From: Rhizophagus irregularis
Lineage: Eukaryota; Glomeromycota; Glomeromycetes; Glomerales; Glomeraceae
Assembly: GCF_026210795.1 (NCBI RefSeq)
Contig: NC_089434.1
Location: 5,664,095 to 5,728,094, forward strand
Reading direction: 5' to 3'
DNA: 64,000 nt
Made by a program: the position numbers and the translations under genes. The notes under the pieces are model-generated. The model ran no database searches. It saw nothing but the letters and a program-made list of their open reading frames with translations, and was not told where the DNA came from. Positions 46,843 to 58,177 of the stretch are shown here, piece by piece; within the stretch, counting starts at the first letter, position 1; each line of letters opens with the position of its first letter.

Positions 46843-47754
46843 TCATTCATTATTATCATCATCGACTAAAAAAGGAAAAGAAATTAATAAATTTTGTATT
46901 TACGACTAAAAAAGAAAAAAAAATTAATAAATTTTGTACTTACCATTTCGATCTTCTGTATTTTGAGTATTCGTATTCGTATTTTGAGTATTCCGGCTCC
47001 CACGTGCTATAAAATATTAAGAAAATCAATAAAAATTTATAATTTGATTAAACTTTTATACTTTACATACCATTCCTTCTATTGTTTCGTCTGTGTTGAG
47101 TTTTATTAACACCAATTGAAGCCTGTACAAACTGATCATCTAGAAACATATTAAATCATATTAAATAAAACAATTTACCTCTTTAATATAATCATTTTGT
47201 TGATTATGTAATGTTGTTAGATTTAAAAGTTCTTACCTGGTTTTTCCCAAAACCGTGTATTCATGACTTCAAAATAAATGGCACCAGCACGGCTTCTTGC
47301 CCCTCTCGGATCGTTTGCAATCACTAATAATTGATCCTAAAGTATTAAGTGTTAAATAAGTATTAAAATTACTATTACAACAAATTTTTATTAATATTTA
47401 ACTCACGTGATAACTGGTCACTAATCCATTGAATTTTGTTTGGCACTGTTTGCCCGAATAATTGCTTCCACACCTCTCATTTACTTTATTCGCAACGGAA
47501 TTCCAGAATCTTTTTCTACTTCTTCCTGCAATTTGATAATGGTACTCGAAGTTTCTTGACCTCCGCTGCTCAATCAAAACTGCGATTTGGTCATCCGACC
47601 ACTCCACCCGGCCGGAAGAATAAGTTATAGTGTCGAAAATGGAGGTAGTATTGACATTGATGGTATTGGTATCATTGACGGTGGTTGAATCAGTTGAAGA
47701 TGAGGACATTGTTTGAAATTTTGTTAAAAAATTGTTTAGAATATTTGGAAACAT
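46843..47754 (-). CDS. trihelix/SANT-like DNA-binding protein, right copy
   Basis: Mirror of 35797-36708. The first exon gives the same 118-residue reading, including WSDDQIAVLIEQRRS and KQCQTKFNGLV. The later exons and introns are also kept. Confidence 0.7.
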
Positions 47755-48400
47755 ATTTGATAAAAAAAAATATGTATTGATTATTAATTAGTATTGATTA
47801 TCAAAAAAATGCGAGAAAGTTCTTGTAACAATTCTAATTATGCCATTCAATTATCATGATATTACATCATTTCATTTTTTAATTATTAGTACAATTTTTA
47901 ATGTAACACCATTTCAAAATGATTTTGTTGATTCATGATATTATATCATAAAATTCACAAAACAGAGAATTCGTAAAACTCCGTCTCTTGTCCATTAAAA
48001 GTGATTAAAATGTCGATCTTCCATTGTTTTCCATCGTACAAAAAAAAAAAATTAGCCATTAAAAGTGATTAAAAATTTTGTAAATTAGGCCCGGTATTAT
48101 TCTTACGTAAAAATTAACATTTATTTATTACGACTTACTAATGCGAAAAAAAATTAATTAATTTTATTAATTTTACATCTTGGATTGATTTAATGTTAAT
48201 TTTCAAAAGTTGAATTAATGTTGAGCGCGTTAAACGAATTCGTTGAGCAAAAATTATGCTTATGTAATACGCGATTAATAATTTTTCATTTGATGAAAGT
48301 CACGAGACATACTATCTTCTTGCTTATATTATACACGATTATCACTAAGCTTAAAATGGAAATCAAATGTGTCATCATTTTCTTTATTTGGTGTGGCATA

Positions 48401-51400
48401 CTACAAGTTAAATCTTCTATTCAAAGGTATAATCGACAAATATTTTTGTTTTCCTACCGTAATATTTCTAAATTTTGTAGCTCGACATAATATCCTATGA
48501 ACCGCTAACAGGGAATCACAACCTTCTTGAAAGTATTCAGCTTTCCATAATTCGGTATTTGATATTTCTGGCTCCATAAAACTATGTTTAAACCGAATAC
48601 TAAAAGAAGGTGCAGGTTTATACCACTTGACATATGCTAGGAGGTGAGTTTTCGTTCCTTCTGGAAATCTAAGGGCATGCTCGAAATAATATTGGACTTC
48701 ACCCGGATAAGTGTCAACTGAATCATCATTAGCTGCTTTCCATTTTGCAAATATATTCGCATTTTTTTCATGGCGACCAGAAATCATAGATCCAAATATT
48801 TCGGCGCCAATTTGTAGTCTTGCATGCTGATTCATATGCAAATCCATAAATCCTAACACATCTTCTTTTTCCTTTTCATATAATATTGCATACCATTCAC
48901 ATAGAAATCCTCGCAACTCCAAAGGCATAACGACATTGATATATGATGGGTTAAGCATTTGGCCAGGTAATGGTTCAGTGCCATATATTTTGGAAACCAT
49001 AGACGTATTATGTCTCATGAATAGAAAATGCTGCAGTTCCTCCCTTTCTGCTGTGATTGCTAAACTTCCTACAGCTTTTTTTGGTACAAGAAGATGGAGA
49101 GATTCATCTAGAAGGCCAGATGTCCATTTACATGATAAGTGATAATCCACCAAAGTGTTTTTAAGAACAATTTTCATTAATTCGGGTTCTATTTGTCGGT
49201 TACTATTAGGATATGATCCTAAATAACAGGAATTTTTTTAATAAAGGTACTTAAAGACAATTGAAAGACACTGAAGTAAATTTACCTATATATCCATTAA
49301 GTCTTTCAAACGGGAAAAGCCAAAAACTATATATAGGACCATAATCACGACAGCAATCAGGGATATGAAGTGCGAGATGTATATTGCTTGTTATAAATTC
49401 TGGTCCATATGTATATTCTATAAGGTAGGCCATATCTTTTAACCTCTCTTGCGCCTCCTTCAAATCATCATCTGTAATAAATCTTGCTACTAAAAGATTA
49501 CAAGCTCGAACAAAATGCCCTAAGATCTTTCTATCATTATCATCTAGCATATCCCATAATATAGATGTAGAATAAATCATAATAAAGGTCTTCCATTGAT
49601 CAGCAGTTAAGTTAGAAAACCCATCATTTCCGATTGCAATCTTTGGAGGAATTCTACCAATGTCAGAAGGTAAATCAATATTATCCATTCTGTTTTGTGC
49701 TACACGAAGTTGTTCCATAGTTAATTTTTTTTGGTTTACAAAAATGGATTTGATTATCCATTTTGCAACACCGAGAAAAAGACAATGCGATAGGATGCCG
49801 AAAATAAGCAAAGAAATAATCGTATACATTCCACGTACGGTAAGAAGGCTGAAGCAGCTTCAGTGCCATCTTATTACCATGTACTTTAAAATGTGCTTCT
49901 CTGGAGGACTTTGAGTTACATTGCAACCATTCGCTTGAGCATATTGTCTATGTAATAAAAGATCTGCAGGCTTTGTTACCCATTCATTATAGTCTTGCAT
50001 TCCTCCGTAATGAGTTTTTCTAAATTCCTCGCTATAAGTGGTACGTTTATCACACCTATAGCATTTCATTACTGCAGATCCATGACCAAATAACTTTCGT
50101 GTAGCTGGAGTATCAGATGATCCAACAATTAACGCAACTTTTATTTCTAAACCATTGGAAAATTGGTGAGTTTTTGGTACTTTCCACCCCTTCCAAAGTT
50201 CTAATAACTCATCTACAATAGGAGCTAGATAATGATTAATGCGTTCCAACCCTCTCTTTTGGTCCATTGGTAAGAAACCCAAATATATAATATTTTCGGG
50301 CTTATTCCTTTCTGACCTTGGAAGATTGCAAATAGACGCGTAAATAGCGCCAGTACTATGCTGCGTGTAGGAGAATTCATTGGAACCTAATCAAGATTAA
50401 GGAGAAGACCTGCATATTGGTTAGTAAGGCCCCCAATTACGCAAAAAAGCGGTACTACCATCAAATGGAAAATTTTTCCATACCTTACCATCGTAAATAT
50501 CTGAATAGATATTATTTTCGTTCTTTGAGTCCCTGATAATTTTAACATGTTCTCAAAATCTGGTCGTTGATATAAAATGCTCAATTGCTGACGAATGTTT
50601 GGCTTAGGATAAAACATGCGAGTGCCACAATTGTTGCATCTTTATTTTTTTTGAGAATGGAAAGTGGATTATTGCATTGGTGATTACGACTTGATATTGG
50701 ATTATTTGGATACTCTTTATACGGGCAATTCATTATAGCAACTTTTCCTTCTTCCTTATATGCAATAATATCTTTAACATTATGCAATTTATGGCAATCG
50801 GTACATGCAGCTAATTGCATTTTCGGTTGAAAAATGTTTAACCATATTTTTGCCATATATAATGAGGTAGGAAAATTTTCAAATTGCAACTTATCAAAGC
50901 GCATAAGAATTATATGAAAAAATTTTATTAAGGATTCAAGTGCAATATCAGGCAATCGAAATCTTTGTTGAAATTTAAATAGCCATATTATAATCTCAGT
51001 ATTAATAGAATCACTTAAGCTTTCCACTATAAATGCTTCTTCATTGTCATTGTCAATCTTAGGAGATGCGAAAAAATCTTCTACATCATCATTCTCCTCT
51101 CCTTCATCCACATCATCATTCTCTTCCTCATCCATATTATCTACATCATCATTCTCCTCTCCTTCATTCACATCATCATTCTCTTCCTCATCCATATTAT
51201 TTACATCATCATTCTCCTCTCCCTCATCCACATCATCATTCTCTTCCTCATCCATATTATTTACATCATCATTCTCTTCCCCCTCATTTATATTATCTAC
51301 ATTATAATTCTCACCAAAATAATTGATTTCATCATTATTTTCATCAATTGTAGGTGCTGGAATACGAAAACATGAAGGTTTTGATGAAAATAATGTTATA

Positions 51401-51810
51401 TTTTCTTCAATATATTGGAAAGAAGGACCAGGATGGGAAGAGTCCTGATCTGGACTAGATGTACCGGAGTAATTATTTCTTTCTCGCTTTTTTGATATAT
51501 TCAATTTTATTTCTGTATTTATATATGTATTATTAACAGATGATGTTTTTTTCTTTCTTATCATGATGGTATTTTCCTGATTTTTTCTAGAATCTTTTGA
51601 TCTCGATTCCCACAAACTATCATCATACGTATGTTTCTCTTGAGTGCGAGAATCAACTTCTGCACCTTTGCAACGAGCACAATTGCAAATATACAAATAC
51701 TTTTTTTTGGGCTTTATTAAATCAGCCACAAAGGTTTCAGAGGTTTCAACTTTACGTTTTTTATTACTCTTTATTAATCCAGATACAGAGTTACATTTTT
51801 TATTACTCAT
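48401..51810 (-). pseudogene. Tnp2/Plavaka-type transposase, right copy
   Basis: The N-terminal 400 codons match the left copy, including CNCARCKG and the acidic repeats. Frameshifts then occur near 50630 (after KNKDATIV), 50540 and 50400. The middle is open again at 50282-49900 (NHYLAPIVDELLELWKGW). The stretch corresponding to VVDPMHC is replaced by unrelated residues near 49790-49930. Unlike the left copy, the C-terminal 258 codons (49177-48401) are open, from LKNTLVDYHLSCKWTSGLL to IPLNRRFNL. Confidence 0.8.
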
Positions 51811-52123
51811 TTTTATTAAAATGTATAAAATATATTTTTTATTCTATCACTTTTAATAGTTAGTAATCAAGACGTTCAGAAACGAGCTTTTAATAATTCT
51901 TATCATACATAAGAATTGCACAAGAATTTTATGAGCGCGTTACTTTTACCTGGTGAGAATTGCGCAAACGCGTTGCTACCTCTGAGCCCTTGATCTGCAT
52001 CCTGAAATCTCTGAAATCATTATAAATTTGCACACAAACAACTTTTCTCGCGTTCTGAAATCTCTACTTTATACGGGATTTTTTATTTTACAAAATAACA
52101 AAAAGATTTTATACTTCGTAACA
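51811..52123. promoter_or_regulatory. shared divergent promoter region, right copy
   Basis: Mirror of 31456-31768, between the transposase and the accessory gene. Confidence 0.4.
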
Positions 52124-53173
52124 ATGAATAGTGATAATGTATCATCTAGTGATGAATCATCCTCCTCCTCCTCCTCCTCCTCTTCTTCTTCTTCTTCCTT
52201 TTCTAAAAGTTCTTATAACACGATAAAAGCAAGTATTTGATTATTTTATATATTATTTCTGCTTTTATCCTATTTACATTTATCTATTATTTTACAGAAA
52301 GAAGTGTTTATTTGGAGCGACTCCGAGCTAAAAGACGTATACAGTATTAACTATGAGCTCACATGGGCTGAGCAAAAAGATAACATAGTCACCAAGTTGC
52401 TTCCACCACTTTACAAACTCGTAAATAAAAAATATAAAGTCTCAAATAGTGATTTATTAAAGATGTTATATGGACGTTGGCGATCTCGCCATCGCGTTAG
52501 TAATATTAGAAAGCAAGGGAAGCCCAAATAAAACGTAACAAAAGAAGAGCAATGAAGAATTCAAGGATGCAGGATGTAAATTATTTAATTAACAGAAGCT
52601 ATTAAATTTAGTTTTTTTTTTAAATTAATTATATTGTGCTTTATAATTAACATTGTTAGAAAAAAAAAGAAGAACAAACGCGGCCAATTACCTAATACAA
52701 AACAAAGATAAGTACATTTGCCGATATCCTGAAAAGGATCTAGTTCAAATTTTAAAAGATTCAGGCTACCATTCCGAAGAATGGGAGGAAACCGACGAAG
52801 ATGATGAAGATGATGAAAATGATGAAGAAGAAGTAGTCACAAAAAAAAATTCGATATATATTTATGAAAGATGGTGGAGATCTCCTGCTGTATGTATATT
52901 TTATTATTTTTTATCAAAGTATAAACACTAATTTATAGTTTAATTTCTTTATTTAAGCTTCAACGTTTATTACATAATCGTATTGATCTAACGGTAGAGT
53001 TATTAAGGAAAAAACCACCAAACTTAAAATGTAAAAGAGTTCTAGACAAAACAGAAACAGTTAATGTGCCACCTGCCGGCGCACCAAGCTGGTGTTTGAA
53101 TAGAGAAGCACTTGAAAAATTCAACCGTTTAACCAATAAATCTAAATCAAAAAATAAAAAATCAAAAAAATAA
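52124..53173 (+). pseudogene. acidic Ser-rich accessory protein, right copy
   Basis: ATG 52124 begins MNSDNVSSSDE and a Ser run. An intron at about 52233-52298 precedes FIWSDSELKDVYSINYELTW, which stays open to KLVNKKYKVSNSDLLKMLYG and a basic stretch. One shift near 52510 separates this from REAQIKRNKRRAMKNSRMQD. Then TNAANYLIQNKDKYICRYPE, EEWEETDEDDEDDENDEEE and ERWWRSPA follow, and after an intron LLHNRIDLTVELLRKKPP and PAGAPSWCLNREALEKF, ending Lys-rich at TAA 53171-53173. It is more complete than the left copy in exon 2 but lacks its 3' block. Confidence 0.55.
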
Positions 53174-54149
53174 ATTTTACAATTATTACACTTTTGCCTA
53201 AATAGGTTTATCGTCAAAAATACTAATCAGACTTTAATAAAAATCAGAATTCAAACATTTTCATTTAATTTTTTTAAAAATTGATTGATTAAATTAAAAA
53301 TATCATGGTTTGATAAAGCTATAGATTACAGTTTATTTTTATTAATAAACAAGTTACGGTATTGATTACTTTATTACAGTAACAATTTAATTACGGATAA
53401 GGTATTTAATAAGATATCAAAAACTGATTAATAAAATTTTCTATATTAACATACGATAAATTAGATTAATAAGCTAAATACGATAATATTATTTTTTCAA
53501 AAAAATTAAAATGAAAATATACACAAATTTTTGTTTTTGGTATGTAAGTCAAATTAAATTACTATATGCTTAAATCATAACTCATAACCCAAAGTTGAGG
53601 ATTAACCGGGTACCTTGCTTTAGATTCAGCGACACTTCCCAAGTCAGATGAGGTGCCACAGGTACGCTTTAAGAAAACTCGCTATGATAATAAGGATAAG
53701 TATATTCGAAAATACCAGATATGAATAAACATAGGATACGATGAATAATCTCAAATAGAAAAATAAAAAATAAAAAAATAAAATAAAATAAAATAAAAAT
53801 ATAAAAAATAAAATAAAATAAAAAAAATATTTTCAATTAGACAAAGCATCCTCGTTCCTTCCTGGAATTCTCATTTGACTAAATTATTATTGTTTGTAAT
53901 TTGATCCATTTGAATCCACCATAAATTGCCAGACAGGGCGAACCCTTATTAGACAATTATAGCTTCATCACCAAATGGCTGCGATGTGTTTAATGATATG
54001 GCAACCTGTTTAATTCATTTTTAAATGAGCAAACGTGGCCATAAAACTCATTAAAAAGGTAGGCTACAGAGTGCAATGCAACCTACCTAACCTAACAAGT
54101 AGGTCTAAGGGTTAGGGAATAAAATACACCCTAAACCCATGCAGTTGGT

Positions 54150-54413
54150 ATGGAAATAAAAGTTTACAAACGGAAGTTTCAGACTGTGCCTGACGACAAA
54201 ATGGGTGAGGTGCAATCAGGACTTTTTCCTCTAATCCAGCCCGGAATTATAGAGGCAACATTGTTATCGTACAAAGCACATCGACGAAAACGTCTCTCAA
54301 AGAAATTAATTAATAAAGAGTATACTTGGGCAATAGCCGATCTTCATCGTCACCCTATAAACTCCAAAAGGACAGGGATCAGCGCAGGCATTTTGGCTTA
54401 CGTATCTCTTTAA
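54150..54413 (+). CDS. small frame MEIKVYKRKF, right copy
   Basis: An 87-codon ATG frame, open here and frameshifted in the left copy. It reads KMGEVQSGLFPLIQPGIIEA, KAHRRKRLSKKLINKEYTWA and ADLHRHPINSKRTGIS. I do not recognise it; it may be one exon or a remnant. Confidence 0.4.
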   Translation: MEIKVYKRKFQTVPDDKMGEVQSGLFPLIQPGIIEATLLSYKAHRRKRLSKKLINKEYTWAIADLHRHPINSKRTGISAGILAYVSL

Positions 54414-55199
54414 AGATTAATTAAATTGAAAGATAGGATCCAAATTCAATATGACTGAATCGATCGCCTCCGGTTATCAAACTTCCATCAGAAGTGATCG
54501 CTAGAATCAAAGATACCAATAATCACCCTTATCAGTAACGATCGAACTAAAGATGTTAGAGAAATAAAATCCGTCATTTATATGGAATTAGTTTGTATTA
54601 CAATTTTATTACGATTTGGGTAAAAAAAATATCTCCTTAAAATTTATTTTTTTTCAGGTATCCTGGCTATATGGAAAGATTCCTAATATGGTAATAGTAC
54701 AATACACCTTATACGCCATTTTGCAAATTCAGTGTAATAGTTTACAAAGAAAAAAAGGGGAACGTATTTATTTTTTTGCCATGAGAAATTTAATTACAAT
54801 AAGTGGATTTCAGAAAATCGCGGTAATTTGAATAATTTGTATATGCTTTTGATAACGGGTTTGAAGTTTAGGTATTCTCTGGCCGCACTCTTGTATTACT
54901 ATGATCACTGAGAGTTGGCTTATATAATAATCTTATCATTCAATATTTCCTAAAAAAGTAAATAAACATCATCTATTTATAAGTATTCATGATTTGGAAA
55001 AACTCCGTATGAAGTTGTGAAGATAAATGATACTTGGATCAAGCACTCCATAGCAATTATCTTTTTTCGTACACTGTATTACATTTTTACAAAGTACAAA
55101 GCATACAAAGCCAATACCAAATAGACAGAAATCAGTAGCTGTTTTCTATACTACGATAATATTAAATAAACACACAAATTTTTTTAAAGATCGTACAAA

Positions 55200-55423
55200 T
55201 ATCGGTGACCGATATATATTAGATAACGGATCGGTGACTAATAGTTTGGATATCGGACACTTGGTAATTTACATTTTTTTAACCATATTTGAAATTTGCG
55301 CATTATGTGACAAATTGGGTACCCGATATGTTGTTAATATGTAAAAATGCCCGATATGTACCTAATTAGTCACCGATATATAGGTACCCGATATGTGTGA
55401 GATAGATCGTTTTTTGACCTGTG
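55200..55423. repeat. outer subterminal repeat array, right copy
   Basis: Mirror of 28034-28260, ending GATCGTTTTTTGACCTGTG at 55423. Confidence 0.8.
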
Positions 55424-57942
55424 GTTGGCCAGGATTCATAAAGAATTGCCTCAGTATTTTACACGACAAATGCAAAAGAATGTATTAAATAAGGTAATAA
55501 TAATTCAATCAATATTTAAATAAAAGTATTAAGCATTAATTACTATAATTTGCTGTATTGCAAATACTTCATTTTGATCTTACTGGAAATGCTGCTGTAA
55601 CATCAGATGTTATTAGTCGTGATATAGAAGAAAGATTACAATTAATATTGACTTTAGCAGATCCAAATATTATATTTGATTTGCAGACAAATAATGGATT
55701 CAAAGGGATGAAGTTTAATGAATTCTGGAATGAAACAGATACTTATTTCAATGAGCAGGTAAATATTTTACGTTAAAAAAATATGTTTCAAACACATGAA
55801 TGGCGAAATTGTGTAATGTATCAGGTATTACCAAATATACTGACACAAACACAAAAAAAAATCTATTTTGACCATTATTTATTTCATTTAACAATAGAAT
55901 TTACTTGCAGTAGATGAACGACGGCATGGGACAATTTTATATATGCCATTGGCTTTATCTGTCCATGACCTTCGTGAAATTGTAACAGAAAGGCTGAAAA
56001 TTATTTACAGTGATCCACTTCCTTTTACTATTCATATTCCATCAGATGAGTGGATCTGACTTCAATTTTGTCCTACAAATACTACAACAACAAGATCAAT
56101 GCATCATACTGGCCAATTTAATATTAAATTTAAGGTATAAGGCCGGTTACTTCGAAAGAGTAGTGATGATGCACATTATTGTGCAGCATTTTTTCGATAC
56201 CTTAGAGAATTTTGCATCCATTATAAACAATGGACTTGCTTAATTTCTGCTAATGACAAACATAAAGTTCCTATTGTTGCTGTTTCTACAGGCGTACGAA
56301 ATAGATGTTCTATGGTTGCTCAAAATAGCACTTTGGCTGCTGCTGATCATGATTTTACTAAACTTTCTATAACACCTTCAGTTACATTTTTTATATCAAT
56401 TCCTAATGAAATTTCAGGATCATTTTATGATGGCCAAGTATTTGTATCTTACAAAGATGCAACTTTTGAACCAAGTAATGCGATCAGACACTCAACTGAA
56501 TTTTTAAATGCACTCAATATTCAATATGCACACCAAATGACGCCTCCAATATTATGTCTTTATACTGATGGAGGGCCAGATCACCGATGTAATTATGGAT
56601 CAGTACAGATTTCATTAATCTGTCATTTACTTATTGCAGTTCGTACAGCTCCTAATCATAGTTGGACGAACCCAGCAAAACGGATTATGAGCATTTTGAA
56701 TTTAGGTCTTCAAGGTGTTGCACTTAAGCGTGATCAAATGAGTCCTGAATCTGAAGTTCTATTTGATACAGCAAATACTTTAGATGATATACGAACTAAA
56801 GCTCAAGAATCTAATAAATTAGAATCTGAGTTAAAAGAAAGTATTGCAAGTGTTCAGAATATATTAAATAATCGAACAGAATGACTCTCATTAAAGGAAA
56901 AGAAATTTAAATGCAATTATTCAGCAAATGTGAAAGCTATTACTGAATTATTTGAGGTAAAAATTTATCATTTATTTATTTTTTATATTTTTTTATTAAT
57001 TTAATATCCATACAATTTCTTATTTTTCAAACAGTCTATTCATACTTTAGATCTAACTTTAACAGTTGACGAAACTACACAAGTACAAATACGTCATCAC
57101 ACTGCTTTAATTGAATTTAAAGATACTCACTGCTGTATTCATGCATATAGCTTTCAGGTAATATTATGGCATTTATACTATAATAAATAATTGATTTTTA
57201 ATGTTTTTTTTTTAAAGGTAAAAAAATGCAACAATATTACCTATTCATATTGTAAACCAATTTGCCTTTCACCACACGAATTTAATAATTTGAACTTTCT
57301 TTCAGATCCTATTCCTTCACGAGGTAAATTATCTTTTTTGTATTTTTTTTCAATATTTTAAATTAACTAAACTTTATTAATTTTTAACCAGACAATACAA
57401 ATCACTACATGCCTTTTAAATGTGTTTATGGAACTGAAACTACTGAAGAGTATAGACCAACATATATGCAAACACAAGCGAATGCAGAACCCATTTCAAA
57501 GTCTATCCTAATTGGAGGTAAAATTCGTGATTACATTAATTGTGAGGATTGTAGAAAACGCCGTTATGTTTATAGTGATAAATCCTTGAATAATGAGGAA
57601 CAAGAAGATTATCAACAAGCACTAGAGTTATATTCATACTCTTGTGGTGCACCAATTTTTCCTGATGATCATTATTAAAGTGAAGTGGTATTTGTACGTA
57701 CACGAATCAGTTGTGACTTACCAATTGAAATACTGTATTATTCAAGTCGAAAATCAGGAAACTATCCAATTTGTTATTATTGTGAGGAAAGTGAGAGCTT
57801 AATAGCTCCTTCTCAATCTTTAAAAGAACGTTTTAAACAAATTTATCCATTGTATGAAGGATGTCAAGGAAATGAGAAGGAATTTTATACTAAGGGAGAG
57901 ATTAAAACTAATGGTTGTGCTTCAAAATATCGTAAAACATAG
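55424..57942 (+). pseudogene. family B DDE-like transposase, 3' part
   Basis: Continues the gene broken at 28034. The first exon reads WLARIHKELPQYFTRQMQKN; further exons are joined by GT-AG introns (for example 55759-55902, 56956-57033). Core motifs are ISANDKHKVPI, DHDF, YTDGGPDHR (Asp codon 56567) and TAPNHSWTNPAKRIMS. Where family A has Glu in NPVER, the codon here (56678) is AAA, Lys. TGA 56057, TAA 56138, TGA 56882 and TAA 57676 break the frame; all fit C-to-T changes. The C-terminal part has CEDCRKRRYVYSDKSL and CYYCEESESL, possibly zinc-binding, and ends at TAG 57940-57942. The element cannot supply active transposase. Confidence 0.72.
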
Positions 57943-58174
57943 TTTCATTAGTTTTTTATTTGTAATACAAAGCTCGTATGCTGCATTTTAATGTAATAAA
58001 AAAATAAATGATGTCATCATATCAGACATAGTGTCTTAATTTGTGTAGGCCGAATTACTATAATTCTGGCCGAAATTATGATCACGTGCTTTTTGTTTAA
58101 ATTATTTTTAGCCCTCCCCCCTCTTATTGATTTAATTTATGTTATGATAAACAGATAATTAACTTGGTCTGGCC
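57943..58174 (+). other. 3' non-coding end of family B transposon
   Basis: Contains GGCCGAATTACTATAATTCTGGCCG near 58048, CACGTG at 58083-58088, the C-rich tract at 58113-58121 and the terminal inverted repeat from 58141. CACGTG and TTCTGGCC motifs also occur near the right end of family A (8780-8820). Confidence 0.6.
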
Positions 58175-58177
58175 TAA

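Larger units (their letters stand above)
28034..55423. mobile_element. composite of two inverted CACTA/Plavaka-like elements
   Basis: Two copies of one element of about 13.1 kb (28034-41225 and 42340-55423) face each other around a 1.1-kb spacer. Both outer ends begin CACAGGTCAAAAAACG and are the same for over 100 bp. The whole lies inside the family B transposase gene, whose halves flank it. No target duplication is clear (TTA left, GTT right). The arms differ by indels in several places, so they are not one sequence read twice. Confidence 0.85.
42340..55423 (-). mobile_element. CACTA/Plavaka-like element, right copy
   Basis: Inverted copy of 28034-41220. The outer terminus (55423) is intact; the inner one reads CTTGGAGTCAAAATCG where CACAGGTCAAAATCG is expected, so it is probably not functional. 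The copy lacks about 110 bp of the accessory gene's 3' part and has its own indels and a differing stretch near 49790-49930. Confidence 0.85.
26819..58174 (+). mobile_element. family B DNA transposon, split by a 27-kb composite element
   Basis: The left end GGCCAGTCCAAGCCAATTAT and the complement of the right end, GGCCAGACCAAGTTAATTAT, form inverted repeats that continue through ATCTGTTTATCATAAC. TAA stands on both sides (26816-26818 and 58175-58177); an alternative reading is a 5-bp AATTA duplication with one more base in the repeat. C-rich tracts CCTCCCCCC lie inside both ends (26854-26862; 58113-58121), as in family A. Without the insert the element would be about 4 kb. Its single transposase gene is in two pieces. 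Confidence 0.8.

Noticed and set aside
28034-55423. The large inverted repeat as an assembly or library fold-back artefact
   Set aside because: The arms differ by indels (for example about 110 bp near 30340, and the stretch 33640-33770 against 49790-49930), the spacer is unrelated, and the two outer flanks are different halves of one gene. Read evidence would still be useful.
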